A DNA stretch of 39,488 bases from Chloroflexota bacterium (GCA_003250155.1 QKHE01000094.1:1-39488), one strand, 5' to 3'. Counted from the first letter of the stretch, positions 8,052 to 19,277 are shown. The notes: generated by a model not told the origin, from the sequence alone. Numbers and translations: made by a program.

Positions 8052-9590
8052 TCATCGCGTCCGCGGGAAGCCGAGGTCGATCCGCGACGAACCGGGGTCC
8101 GGCCAGCGTGACGTCACGACCTTTGCGCGGGTGTAGAACTGGATTCCCTCGGGGCCGTACATGTGCAGGTCGCCGAACAGCGAGCCCTTCCAGCCACCGA
8201 AGCTGTAGTACGCGACGGGGACCGGGATCGGAACGTTGATCCCGACCATGCCGACGTTGACGTCGAACTGGTACTGCCGCGCGGCGCCGCCGTCCCGGGT
8301 GAAGATCGCGGTGCCGTTGCCGTACGGGTTGTCGTTGACGAGACCCAACGCGTCCTCGTACGAGCCGACCCGCGTGACCGTCAGCACCGGCCCGAAGATC
8401 TCGTCGCGGTAGCAGTCCATCTCGGGCGTCACGTCGTCGATCAGCGAGGCGCCGAGGAAGAACCCCTCCGAGTCGCGATACAGCGGGTGCTCGCGGCCGT
8501 CGGCCACGACGGTGGCGCCCTGCTCGGCCGCTGAATCGAGGTACGACGCGACCTTGTCGCGATGCTGCTTCGTCACGAGCGGTCCCATCTCGGCTGCCGG
8601 ATCGCTGCCCGGCCCGACGCGGACCTTCGGCAGGCGCGCCTTGATCGCCTCCACGAGCGGATCGGCGACGGCGCCGACCGCGACCACCGTGGCGATGGCC
8701 ATGCAGCGCTCGCCGGACGAGCCGTAGCCGGCCGAGACGGCGGCGTCGGCGGCCATGTCGACGTCGGCGTCCGGCAGCACGATCATGTGGTTCTTCGCGC
8801 CGCCGAGCGCCTGGACGCGCTTGCCGTGACGGGTGCCAGTCTCGTAGATGTAGCGGGCGATCGGCGTCGAGCCGACGAAGCTCAGCGCCGCGACGTCCGG
8901 GTGCTCCAGGATCCGATCGACGGCCACCTTGTCGCCCTGGATGACGTTGAAGACCCCGTCCGGCAGGCCGGCCTCCTTCAGCAGCTCGGCCAGGTAGATC
9001 GAAGCCGATGGGTCCTTCTCCGACGGCTTCAGGATGAAGGCGTTCCCGCAGGCGATCGCGTTGGCGAACATCCACATCGGGACCATCGCCGGGAAGTTGA
9101 ACGGCGTGATGCCGGCGACGACGCCGAGCGGCTGGCGGATCTGGTAGACATCGATGCCGCCCGAGACCTGTTCGCTGAAACCACCCTTGAGCAGGTTCGG
9201 GACGCCGCACGCGAACTCGAGGTTCTCGATGCCCCGGGCGACCTCGCCGAGCGCATCCGAGGGGACCTTGCCGTGCTCGGCGGTCAGGAACGCCGCGATG
9301 TCGTGGCGATGGGACTCGACGAGGTTCCGGATCCGGAACAGGATGTCGGTCCGCTTGGAGAGCGATGTCGCCCGCCAGCCCGGGAACGCGGCCCTGGCGG
9401 CAGCGACCGCCTCGTTGACCTCCTCGATCGAGGCGAAGTCGACGTGGCGGGCGAGCTCACCGGTGGCGGGGTTGTAGACGGGTCCCCGGCGCCCGGACGT
9501 GCCGGCGACCCGGCGGCCGCCGATCCAGTGCGGCACGACCTCCGTCGCCACGCGCTGGCGCTTGATGTCCGGTTCGGCGACCTGGGTCAT
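8052..9590 (-). CDS. mmsA: CoA-acylating methylmalonate-semialdehyde dehydrogenase
   Basis: VPHWIGGRRVAGTSGRRGPVYNPATGELARHVDFAS...GVVAGITPFNFPAMVPMWMFANAIACGNAFILKPSEKDPSAS...YGSSGERCMA...VPVPVAYYSFGGWKGSLFGD. Confidence 0.95.
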   Translation of the reverse strand: MTQVAEPDIKRQRVATEVVPHWIGGRRVAGTSGRRGPVYNPATGELARHVDFASIEEVNEAVAAARAAFPGWRATSLSKRTDILFRIRNLVESHRHDIAAFLTAEHGKVPSDALGEVARGIENLEFACGVPNLLKGGFSEQVSGGIDVYQIRQPLGVVAGITPFNFPAMVPMWMFANAIACGNAFILKPSEKDPSASIYLAELLKEAGLPDGVFNVIQGDKVAVDRILEHPDVAALSFVGSTPIARYIYETGTRHGKRVQALGGAKNHMIVLPDADVDMAADAAVSAGYGSSGERCMAIATVVAVGAVADPLVEAIKARLPKVRVGPGSDPAAEMGPLVTKQHRDKVASYLDSAAEQGATVVADGREHPLYRDSEGFFLGASLIDDVTPEMDCYRDEIFGPVLTVTRVGSYEDALGLVNDNPYGNGTAIFTRDGGAARQYQFDVNVGMVGINVPIPVPVAYYSFGGWKGSLFGDLHMYGPEGIQFYTRAKVVTSRWPDPGSSRIDLGFPRTR

Positions 9591-9673
9591 GGGGACGCAC
9601 CTCAGGCTTGGCGGGACGAGTCGTTCGAACCGCTACAGGGTACTGCGACGGTCCAATCGAGCCGCGGAATCGA

Positions 9674-9701
9674 GAGGCCCCCGGCGTGCGCCGGGGGCCT
9701 C
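9674..9701 (-). terminator. strong stem-loop downstream of the S8 protease gene
   Basis: GAGGCCCCCGGCG-TG-CGCCGGGGGCCTC, perfect 13-bp arms, 22 bp past the stop codon; weak T-tract, so mechanism uncertain. Confidence 0.6.
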
Positions 9702-9723
9702 GTCGCGCAACTGATCCGGAAGA

Positions 9724-12700
9724 TCAGGTCTTGGTGATCATGATCGGGACCTTCAGGGCCGTCGGCGCCGATGGCGGGCCGAGCACCAGCTCGCCGAAGT
9801 ACGACTCGCCCGAGGTCATGGCCTTCGAGAAGTCGACGGTCAGCACGACCGGCGTGCCGGCAGTCACGCCGCCGGCCGGGAGGCCGCTGACCGAGAGGTC
9901 CGAGCCCTGGATCGCGTCGATCGTGAGCTCGAGGGTCGGCGTGCCGGCGACACTCCAGCCCTGGACCCAGACCTGGTAGTCGCCGTCGGCCGGCGCGATG
10001 AGCTCGACGAACTCGTTCGATGTCCCGGTCGTCGAGGAGCCGACGATCTCACTGTTGGTGAAGACCCCGTCCTCGTTCGCGTCGTAGACGACGAACAGGT
10101 CGAAGTCATCGGTCGGCAGCGCCGTTGCCACCGTCAGCCGAGAGGCGTGGTCGATGGTCACGTCGCGCTTGATGCTGGCCGAGCTCGGGTTGTTCGGGTT
10201 GTCCTGCTGGCCGAGGACGTCCTCGACGAGCGGCTGGCTGAGGCCGAAGCCTTCCGCCACGAGCCCATCGAGGTCCACGCCCGCCGTGAAGGTCACGTCG
10301 AAGCTGCCGCTGTCGGCGGCCGTCGAGATGTCCACCATCGAGGGGGCCACCGACGCGCTGCCGAGCGTCACCTGGAATGGCGTCGTGAAGGCGTCGCCGT
10401 CCCAGCCAACCTGGTGGACAACAAGGTTGTGCAGACCCTCCTGCGCCGGCGCCGTGACGAAGTCCACGGCGCCGCCGGTGGCGGTGTTGAACGTCCAGAC
10501 GCCCGATCCGATATGGGTGTTCGGGCTCCCGCCCACGGTGTTGATCGTGTACGGGGCTCCGAACACAGTGTCACCGAAGATCTGGAAGTGGTTCTCGAAG
10601 CGGCCCATGATCAGGGTGTCGAGGTCGGTGTACGGCGCGGTGCCGTCCCACGTCGTCTGAGCGAGGAACAGCGTTCCGTCGGCGGGTGTCTCGGGCACGT
10701 CGAGGAAGAAGAACCGCCAGTCGCCGGACTCGGCGCGCCACGTCCAGTCGTTGGCGCCGAAGACCGAGCCGTTGTTGTACGGCAGATCCGCCTGGTCCGA
10801 GGCGACGTCGGCGCCACCGAACTCGACCGAGTCGGTGATGTTGCCGGAGCCGTCCATGGGAACCGTGGCGGCCACCGCCACCGAGACCGGCACGACGATG
10901 CTGTCGCCGCCGTTCTCGAGGACGATCGCGCCCTCGTACATCCCGTATGGCGCGTCAGCCGGGACCTCGATGTCCGCGTCGAACGAGCCGGACGCCGATG
11001 CCGGGGTGGTCACCCAATCCCAATCGGCGTTCTCGTACCACGAGATCTCGATGTCGAAGTCGGTGACCGGGATCATCGCGTTCCGCGCGCTGTGCTGGAG
11101 GCCGAGGTACAGACCGTCGGCCATGCGGTCAGCGGGATCGCGGACGAACGACATCAGGGCGTTCGAGCCGGCCCGGTGGTACATGAACCGGACGTACTCG
11201 CCCGCGTCGATCTCCGAGGCCGCGTAGTTGATGTCGAGGAAGCCGTCGATGCTGTGGCTCGTGCCCAGCTGGACGTAGTTGACGACCCCGTTGCCGTTCG
11301 AGTCGGTCCACAGGTTGCCGTCGCCGTTCACGTCGGTCCAGTTGTAGGTCAGCAGACGCCACGCCTGGTCCTCGTCGTAGTTGAAGGGATGGCTGTCGAA
11401 CTGGTCACGCGGGTAGTTCAGGCGGATGACCATGAGATCGGCATCCGGATGGGCGTTGACCTCGTCGGTCAGATCCATCAGATAGTCCGGCGCGTTGAAG
11501 TTGGCCGGGCTCTCCTGCGCGAGATGCATGCTGCTGAAGCTCATGGTTTCGACGTCCGTCCGGACGAGCTGCCGGTCGGAGATGTCCCACGTGCCGGCGC
11601 CGTCGATCGTGAACGTCTGGGAGTCGCTTCCGCCGGGCGAGATGACGTGCGCGAACACGTCGTACTCGTTGCCGCGATAGTCGCCGACCCGCCACTCGTT
11701 CGGCGAGACGAAGGCGCTCTCGCCGGCCGCGGCCTCGACGGCCTTGCCGGCATCGAGCGATCCCGCGCCCTGCACGGTGACGTTGTAGCCGAGGTCCATC
11801 GCTGACGACTTCAGGATGTCCTTGGCGGTCACGTAGAAGCCGGCCGGGGTCGGGCCCACGTTCTCGCGCCACGCCTGGTAGACGAGCGCCGTGGCGCCGG
11901 CCGCGACGGGCGTCGAGCGGCTCGTGCCGCCCCACGTCTCCCACGCGAACTGGCCGCTGAGGACGGCGTTGAGGGTCACGTCGCCGGCCGAGAAGGCACC
12001 GTCGGCGACGATGTCCACGCCGACCGCGCCGTTCGCGCCGAAGCCGCGGTTCGACCAGACCATGACGTCGTTGTCGACGATCTGGCTGGCGCTGGCGATC
12101 GAGTCCCAGCCGGTTCCGCCGAACTGCGTGGATGCGCCGACGGCGATCCCCGCGAACGGCGATGGCGGTGCGACCGTGCCGTAGCCCGGAGCGCCGTTGC
12201 CGGTCGAGAACAGCGGTGTCGTGGTCCGGCCGTTGTAGATGACGTCCGCCTCCTGGCTCGCGGCATCCCAGCCATCGTTGTCGGAATTTGAGAAGCCGTA
12301 CGAGTTGGAGGTGATGTCGACCCCGCGCCGGCTGGCCAGGTAGTAGCCGAGCTGGCTCGAGAAATCGATCGAGAAGTAGATGTCCCCGAAGGGCGCCAGC
12401 CTGGCGTCCGGCGCGCCGCCGATGACGGCGCCGGGGTAGGTCCCGCCGGGGACGTCGTCGAACTGCGGCGCCAGGGCGTTGATCACCCCTTGGCCCACGA
12501 TGTTCGAGGCGGTCAGGGTCCCGTGGCCACCGATCGCCGGGTCGAAGTCGCCGGTCCAGGCGACGAGCTCCCCAGGGCCGTAGCCGAGGGTCGTCGGGCC
12601 AAGGAACGCGTCGAGGCCGCCGGGGACCGCGGTGGCGCCGTCGGAGATGAAGTACAGCAGCCCGCCGGACAGGTCCGTGTAGCCGTCGCCGTCCATGTCG

Positions 12701-13839
12701 CGGTACGAGACCGGCGAGGCCTTGGTGACCGGCTTCTCGTCGGCAAAGGAGCGGTCGTTGTCGAGGTCCACGTACACGGTGTCGTAGACACCGGCCGTGG
12801 TCGAGTCGGTCACGAGGAACGCGGGCCGCTCACCGTACAACGCCAGCAGATGGTCGTCGGGATGACTGCCGAGGAAGACGTTGCCCGACTTGCTCACGCC
12901 GGCCGGGAAGCGGTAGGTGTGCAGCTTGAAGCCGGCCGGGACGCCGAAGTTGCGGGACGGACCCGTCCGGGTGGCGAACCTGACCGGGCACAGCGCCTGC
13001 GGCGCCTTGTCGGCCCAATCTTTGCAGGTGGCGGCGGTCGTCTCGACGTACCAGGACAGGCCGTCCTGGACCTGCGACGACGCGAGCCACTGCAGGACGC
13101 CGAAGGGATCGAACGCCTTCGGCCAGCCGTTCCAGCCGGCTCGCGCTCCCGCCTGGCCTGACCAGACCTGCCACGTGCCGATGAGGTCCGGGTGACCGAA
13201 GTCGGTGCCGCCGTCGAGCACGCCGACGGTGACGCCCTCGCCGGTGTATCCGGCCTCCCAGGCGTCGACGAAGTTGTGCGTGCCCGCGTCGAGCAGCCCG
13301 AGATCCATCAGGTCCTCGAAGTTCGAGGTGGCCAGCGGCGGGGCCGCCGAGTACGGAACCTCGTGGGCGTACAGGCCCTGGAGGACCTGGTTCAGCTTGG
13401 CCGTGCTCGGCCGCTTGTTGAGATCGGGATCGGGCACGCCGAGCGGCCGCCCGGTTCGCTTGAAGTCGATCGGCCCGACCGAGACCACGCCCTTGGCATC
13501 TGCCAGCTTGGGCAGCGCCTGGATCTGGATCTTGCCGAGGACGATCGCCGCTCCGCCCTGCTGCGCGACATACGCCTTCTTGAGGTAGCCGAGGGCCGCG
13601 TCTGCCTTGCCCTGGACGATCGCGAAGACGTAGATCGCACCGGTGTCACCGGCTTCCAGCTGCCGCAGCAGCTTCGGATGCAGCTTGGATTTCGCATGGT
13701 CGGCGGCGGTCGTGACGGTGTCGGGCTTGCCGCCCGCCGCGTCCTTGCCGCTGCCGCCGTTCTTGGCGATCGCCAAGGGGGTCACCATGGCCGCCACCAA
13801 GACAGCGGCAAACAGGAGCGTCGTGAATCGACGGATCAT
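9724..13839 (-). CDS. secreted S8 (subtilisin/pyrolysin-like) serine peptidase, about 1371 aa
   Basis: Start likely MIRRFTTLLFAAVLVAAMVTPLAIA (signal peptide). Triad motifs VGVLDGGTDFGHPDL (D209), GGHGTLTASNIVGQG (H439), GGTSRSTPVAAG (S640), numbering from the 13839 start. Confidence 0.9.
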   Translation of the reverse strand: MIRRFTTLLFAAVLVAAMVTPLAIAKNGGSGKDAAGGKPDTVTTAADHAKSKLHPKLLRQLEAGDTGAIYVFAIVQGKADAALGYLKKAYVAQQGGAAIVLGKIQIQALPKLADAKGVVSVGPIDFKRTGRPLGVPDPDLNKRPSTAKLNQVLQGLYAHEVPYSAAPPLATSNFEDLMDLGLLDAGTHNFVDAWEAGYTGEGVTVGVLDGGTDFGHPDLIGTWQVWSGQAGARAGWNGWPKAFDPFGVLQWLASSQVQDGLSWYVETTAATCKDWADKAPQALCPVRFATRTGPSRNFGVPAGFKLHTYRFPAGVSKSGNVFLGSHPDDHLLALYGERPAFLVTDSTTAGVYDTVYVDLDNDRSFADEKPVTKASPVSYRDMDGDGYTDLSGGLLYFISDGATAVPGGLDAFLGPTTLGYGPGELVAWTGDFDPAIGGHGTLTASNIVGQGVINALAPQFDDVPGGTYPGAVIGGAPDARLAPFGDIYFSIDFSSQLGYYLASRRGVDITSNSYGFSNSDNDGWDAASQEADVIYNGRTTTPLFSTGNGAPGYGTVAPPSPFAGIAVGASTQFGGTGWDSIASASQIVDNDVMVWSNRGFGANGAVGVDIVADGAFSAGDVTLNAVLSGQFAWETWGGTSRSTPVAAGATALVYQAWRENVGPTPAGFYVTAKDILKSSAMDLGYNVTVQGAGSLDAGKAVEAAAGESAFVSPNEWRVGDYRGNEYDVFAHVISPGGSDSQTFTIDGAGTWDISDRQLVRTDVETMSFSSMHLAQESPANFNAPDYLMDLTDEVNAHPDADLMVIRLNYPRDQFDSHPFNYDEDQAWRLLTYNWTDVNGDGNLWTDSNGNGVVNYVQLGTSHSIDGFLDINYAASEIDAGEYVRFMYHRAGSNALMSFVRDPADRMADGLYLGLQHSARNAMIPVTDFDIEISWYENADWDWVTTPASASGSFDADIEVPADAPYGMYEGAIVLENGGDSIVVPVSVAVAATVPMDGSGNITDSVEFGGADVASDQADLPYNNGSVFGANDWTWRAESGDWRFFFLDVPETPADGTLFLAQTTWDGTAPYTDLDTLIMGRFENHFQIFGDTVFGAPYTINTVGGSPNTHIGSGVWTFNTATGGAVDFVTAPAQEGLHNLVVHQVGWDGDAFTTPFQVTLGSASVAPSMVDISTAADSGSFDVTFTAGVDLDGLVAEGFGLSQPLVEDVLGQQDNPNNPSSASIKRDVTIDHASRLTVATALPTDDFDLFVVYDANEDGVFTNSEIVGSSTTGTSNEFVELIAPADGDYQVWVQGWSVAGTPTLELTIDAIQGSDLSVSGLPAGGVTAGTPVVLTVDFSKAMTSGESYFGELVLGPPSAPTALKVPIMITKT

Positions 13840-14025
13840 CGTCCCCTCCAAGGTCGACGCGAGTGCCTCATCCTCCACGCCGCCCGAGGACGCATGCCCC
13901 CAGGGGCGTCTGTGGCCCGAGGTCGGGGCCACGGTCCAAGTGCCGCGACGGTACTACCGCCGTTCTTCGCAGGTCAAACGTCTGCGGAACCACGGCGACG
14001 CTTCCGGTGCCCCTTGGCACCGCCT

Positions 14026-14892
14026 TCAGACCGGCTCCGCGTCGAAGCTGCCTTGCTGCTTCACGGGTCGACGCCTCGCCGCTCGAGACCGCTCGACGAA
14101 TCCGATGACCGCGCCGACGAGCAGGGCCGCCGCGAGCAGCTGCTCCAGCCGCAGTGGACCGAGGACCGCGGGTTCGCGCCAGACAAAGCCGATCGCGATC
14201 CGGACGACCGCCCACAGGCCGAGCGCCAGGAACAGCGCCGCCCCGTCGCGGCGCGCGAGCGGCTCGAAGCGGGAGGCCACGACGACCAGGATCATGGCCA
14301 ACCCGACGGCGAGCGCCTCGTAGACCTGGGCCGGATGCGAGGGCAGACCCGGCGCCAGCGAGCCCCACGGCCCCGGACCCTCGTAGGCCGTGGCCCACGG
14401 CAGCTCGGACGGCAGGCCCTGGCCCGTCGCCCCGAGCACGCCGACCAGCTTGCCCGCGCCCAGCACGAACAGCAGCGGCAGCGCGAGCGCGTGCATCCAG
14501 CGCGGGATGGGCGCACCGATCAGCCGACCGATCAGGCCACCGCTCAACAGGCCGAGCGGGACGGCGAGGGTCAGGGTCAGCGAGCCCTGCGCGGGATCGA
14601 GGATCGCATCCGGGTTGGCCTGATAGAAGTCGAGGTGACCCAGGACGTATCCGAGTCGCCCACCGACGACGACCGCCGGGATCGCGGCCACGCACATGAG
14701 GACGAGCTCGCCAGGGCTCAGACCCGGCGACGGGCTCCCGGGGCCCAGGCTGGGGGTGACCCAGCCGATCCGCATCGCGAGCAGCAGCCCGCCGAACAGC
14801 ACGATGGCCAGCGCAACGGTCTCGACCCGAACGGACAGCGCCTCCGAAAGCCGGAGCACGGGATCGAAGGCGAGGTTGATGACCGCCGGCAC
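14026..14892 (-). CDS. prolipoprotein diacylglyceryl transferase-like protein (divergent Lgt paralogue)
   Basis: AIPAVVVGGRLGYVLGHLDFYQANPDAIL, PSELPWATAYEGPGPWGSLAPGLPSHPAQVYEAL; multi-TM; lacks the GNFxNxExxGR block seen in the second copy at 25952-26986. Confidence 0.75.
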   Translation of the reverse strand: MPAVINLAFDPVLRLSEALSVRVETVALAIVLFGGLLLAMRIGWVTPSLGPGSPSPGLSPGELVLMCVAAIPAVVVGGRLGYVLGHLDFYQANPDAILDPAQGSLTLTLAVPLGLLSGGLIGRLIGAPIPRWMHALALPLLFVLGAGKLVGVLGATGQGLPSELPWATAYEGPGPWGSLAPGLPSHPAQVYEALAVGLAMILVVVASRFEPLARRDGAALFLALGLWAVVRIAIGFVWREPAVLGPLRLEQLLAAALLVGAVIGFVERSRAARRRPVKQQGSFDAEPV

Positions 14893-14943
14893 GGGGCCGA
14901 GTGTAGAGAACGGCCTCGGCGAGGATGTCCGTCGCGCCGGTGG

Positions 14944-15909
<966 letters not shown>

Positions 15910-15963
15910 CTATGCTGTGCCGCGGCGAGTCCAGGGAGCGACCGCCGCCTGGAGGGTCATCGG

Positions 15964-16122
15964 ATGTCGGCTAACGTCCCCGTCGCCGCGCTGGTCGTGC
16001 TCGGCGTCATCCTCGCGGTGCTCGGGCTGCTCGCGGGGGGCAGCATCGAGCTGACCGTGGTCGGCCTCGTTGCGATCGCCGTGGGCGGCGTGCTCGCCGT
16101 CCTCGGCCAGCGTCGCAGCTGA
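15964..16122 (+). CDS. small two-TM hydrophobic protein
   Basis: MSANVPVAALVVLGVILAVLGLLAGGSIELTVVGLVAIAVGGVLAVLGQRRS; TATGCT -10-like element at 15911. Confidence 0.6.
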   Translation: MSANVPVAALVVLGVILAVLGLLAGGSIELTVVGLVAIAVGGVLAVLGQRRS

Positions 16123-16135
16123 CCGCCCATCCGGC

Positions 16136-17794
16136 TCAGCCCTTGCCGGGCCGCGAGGCGCCCACCTCGCCGGCGTCGTCGGACCCGATCGGGCCGGCAG
16201 CTCGGACCTCGGGGCCGACGCCGTCGGCATAGCTCTCGAAGTTGGCGTGGAACATGCCGGCGATCCGGCGCGCGGCGACGTCATAGGCCGACGGATCAGC
16301 CCACGTGTCCCGCGGCGTGAGGACGTCCGTCGGCACGCCCGGCACCGCCACCGGGATCGCGAGGCCGAAAACCGGATCGACCTGCGTCGGGACGTCGGCC
16401 AGCGCACCGCTGAGCGCGGCACGGACCATGTTCCGAGTGTGGGCGATGTTCATCCGCTCGCCGGTCCCGTACGGTCCGCCGGTCCAGCCGGTGTTCACCA
16501 GCCACACGGGAACGTCGAACTCGTCGAGGCGGTCCATGAGCATGTGGGCGTACACGCCCGGATGACGTGGCAGGAACGGTGCGCCGAAGCAGGCCGAGAA
16601 CGTGGCGCTCGGCTCCTTGACGCCGACCTCCGTGCCGGCGAGCTTCGCCGTGTAGCCGCTGATGAAGTGGTAAGCCGCCTGCTCACGCGTCAGGCGTGAG
16701 ATCGGGGGCAGGACCCCGAACGCGTCGGCGGTGAGGAAGACGACGTTGCGCGGCATCCCGGCCACGCCGGTCGGATCGGCGTTGCCGATGTAGTGCAGCG
16801 GGTACGCGCCGCGGGTGTTCTCGGTGATCGCCTCCGAGTCGAGGTCCAGCTCGCGCGTCCGCGGGTCGATGTCGACGTTCTCCAGGATCGTCCCGAACCG
16901 CTTCGTGGTGGCGAAGATGTCCGGCTCGTACATCGGCGACAGCCGGATCGTCTTGGCGTAGCAACCGCCCTCGAAGTTGAAGACGTAGTCGCCCCCCCAG
17001 CCGTGCTCGTCGTCGCCGATCAGGCTTCGCAGCGGGTCCGCGGACAGGGTCGTCTTGCCCGTGCCCGACAGCCCGAAGAAGACGGCCACGTCGCCCGCGT
17101 CGCCGACGTTGATCGAGGAGTGCATCGGCAGGACGCCCTCGTCGGGCATGAGGTAGTTCATGACGGTGAACGCCGACTTCTTGATCTCGCCGGCGTACAT
17201 CGTGCCGACGATGATGACCTCCATCCGCCTGAGATGGACGAGGATCGCCGTGCCCGAGCGCGTCCCTTCGGTCTCGGGGTCGGCCTCGAACGACGGCACG
17301 TTGATGATCGTGAAGTTCGGCTCGAACGCGGCCAGCTGTTCGGCCGTCGGCCGGCGGAAGAGGTTGCGGGCGAAGATGCTGGCCCAGGCGGTCTCGGTGT
17401 AGACGCGCAACGAGCGCCGATGGGCCGGGTGGGCGCCGATGAACATGTCCTGGCTGTAGAGGCGGCGATCGGCGACGTAGGTCATCAGCCGCGCCCGGAG
17501 GCGGTCGTAGTGCGCCTCGCTGATCGGATGGTTGACGTCGCCCCACCAGACCTTGTCTTCGCTCGACGGTTCGCGGACGACGAACTTGTCCTTCGGCGAT
17601 CGACCGGTGTGGGTGCCGGTTCGAACGACGAGCGGGCCGTCGGCGGCGAGCATGCCCTCGCCTTCCCGCAGCGCCGCCTCGTAGAGGGCCGCGGTCGAGA
17701 GGTTGGCGACGATCTTGCCGGCGCGGACGCGGCCGCCGCGCGCGCGACCGTTCGGCGGATGCGATGCGGTCGGGGGGGTCGTCAGAGCGGACAT
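16136..17794 (-). CDS. pckA: phosphoenolpyruvate carboxykinase (ATP)
   Basis: VRTGTHTGRSPKDKFVV...YAGEIKKSAFTVMNYLMP...FFGLSGTGKTTLSADP...; start MSALTTPP chosen over the 17872 extension. Confidence 0.95.
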   Translation of the reverse strand: MSALTTPPTASHPPNGRARGGRVRAGKIVANLSTAALYEAALREGEGMLAADGPLVVRTGTHTGRSPKDKFVVREPSSEDKVWWGDVNHPISEAHYDRLRARLMTYVADRRLYSQDMFIGAHPAHRRSLRVYTETAWASIFARNLFRRPTAEQLAAFEPNFTIINVPSFEADPETEGTRSGTAILVHLRRMEVIIVGTMYAGEIKKSAFTVMNYLMPDEGVLPMHSSINVGDAGDVAVFFGLSGTGKTTLSADPLRSLIGDDEHGWGGDYVFNFEGGCYAKTIRLSPMYEPDIFATTKRFGTILENVDIDPRTRELDLDSEAITENTRGAYPLHYIGNADPTGVAGMPRNVVFLTADAFGVLPPISRLTREQAAYHFISGYTAKLAGTEVGVKEPSATFSACFGAPFLPRHPGVYAHMLMDRLDEFDVPVWLVNTGWTGGPYGTGERMNIAHTRNMVRAALSGALADVPTQVDPVFGLAIPVAVPGVPTDVLTPRDTWADPSAYDVAARRIAGMFHANFESYADGVGPEVRAAGPIGSDDAGEVGASRPGKG

Positions 17795-18007
17795 CTCGGC
17801 TCGGTCTCCTGCTGCGGACGGCTCCGGGCTGCCCGGGCGCCGCGCTTTCGATCGACCGGCCGCGCGTGACATCGAGATCAGGCTCGATGGAGTCGGCTTC
17901 CGCAGTCGTGCTTGCCGGGCATCCTACCACCCGGCTTCCAGACCGGGAGGGGCCAAAGGTCATGCCGCGGCTGCGGGGTTCCCCCTGCCGCCCCCGCGCG
18001 CGGCACG

Positions 18008-19219
18008 CTACGAGGCGTCGAGCGCGTCCCCGAGGTCGGCGATCAGGTCGTCGGCCGCCTCGATGCCGACGGACAGACGCAGGAGCGCCGCCGGCACCTC
18101 GAGCGGGGAGCCGGCGACCGACGCGTGCGTCATCTCGGCCGGCAGCTCGATCAGCGACTCGACCCCACCCAGGGACTCGGCCAGCGTGAAGATCCGGACC
18201 GCCTCGCAGATCGCCTCGGCGCGCGCCCTGGCCGTGCGGCTGCCGCGAGGGGCGGGCACGAACGAGACCATGCCGCCGCCGCGCCCGCCCATCTGGCGCA
18301 TTCCGATGGCCGCCTGCGGGTGAGCGTGGCGACCCTCGTCCAGCCCGGGGTAGGACAGCCATTCGATGTCGTCCCGGCCGGCGAGGTAGGTCGCCACCGC
18401 GTGCGCGTTCGCGCAGTGCCGCTCGACCCGCAGCGCGAGCGTGCGCAGGCCGCGCAACGCGAGGAAGCAGTCGAACGGACCGGGCACGGCGCCCGCGGCG
18501 TTCTGCAGGAAGCGCAGCCGCTCCGCGAGGGCGGCGTCGCGGGTGACCGCGATCCCGATCACGGTGTCGCTGTGCCCGGCGAGGTACTTGGTGCCGGAAT
18601 GGAAGACGACGTCCGCCCCCAGGTCGAGAGGCCGCTGCAGGACCGGCGTCGCGAACGTGTTGTCGACGACCACGAGCGGCCGCTTCCCGCTCCCGAATCG
18701 CTCTCGCACGGTCGACGCCACCGCCGGGAGGTCGACGACCTTGAGGAGCGGGTTCGTCGGCGTCTCGAGCCATACGAGCCGCGTCCGTTCGCCGAGCGCC
18801 TCCCACAGCGCGTCCGTGCCGGCGGCGAGGTCGACGTAGCGAGTCTCGATCTCGGCTCCGGCTTTTCGAACCCGCTCGATGTAGCGGAACGTCCCGCCGT
18901 AGACGTCGTCGCCGACGACGATCTCGTCTCGCGGTCCCGCCAGCTCGGCAATCGCCGCGGTCGCAGCCGAGCCCGATGCGAACGCGATCCCCTTCCCGCC
19001 GCCCTCGAGCGCCGCCACCGCCCGCTCGAACCGCTCCCGCGTCGGGTTCTGGGTTCGCGCGTACTCATACCCGCCACGGGGGCGCCCGACGCCGTCCTGG
19101 CGGAAGGTCGCGGTCTGGTAGATGGGCGGCGCCACGGCGCCGGTCAGCGCGTCCGGCTCCTGGCCGGCATGGACGGCCAGCGTCTCGAGGCGCACCGCTG
19201 CATCGGGCTTGTCCGGCAT
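18008..19219 (-). CDS. Cys/Met-metabolism PLP enzyme: cystathionine gamma-synthase / gamma-lyase type
   Basis: LETLAVHAGQEPDALTGAVAPPIYQTATF...YEYARTQNPTRERFE...FHSGTKYLAGHSDTVIG...; fold type I transsulfuration family. Confidence 0.9.
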   Translation of the reverse strand: MPDKPDAAVRLETLAVHAGQEPDALTGAVAPPIYQTATFRQDGVGRPRGGYEYARTQNPTRERFERAVAALEGGGKGIAFASGSAATAAIAELAGPRDEIVVGDDVYGGTFRYIERVRKAGAEIETRYVDLAAGTDALWEALGERTRLVWLETPTNPLLKVVDLPAVASTVRERFGSGKRPLVVVDNTFATPVLQRPLDLGADVVFHSGTKYLAGHSDTVIGIAVTRDAALAERLRFLQNAAGAVPGPFDCFLALRGLRTLALRVERHCANAHAVATYLAGRDDIEWLSYPGLDEGRHAHPQAAIGMRQMGGRGGGMVSFVPAPRGSRTARARAEAICEAVRIFTLAESLGGVESLIELPAEMTHASVAGSPLEVPAALLRLSVGIEAADDLIADLGDALDAS

Positions 19220-19277
19220 CGCCCGGCATCATCGCACGCGCGGTGGCCGGGATCATGGTCCGCCGGCCGATTACCGC

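Noticed and set aside
10147-11805. 552-aa plus ORF antisense to the S8 protease
   Set aside because: Val/Arg/Asp-rich shadow translation with no recognisable family.
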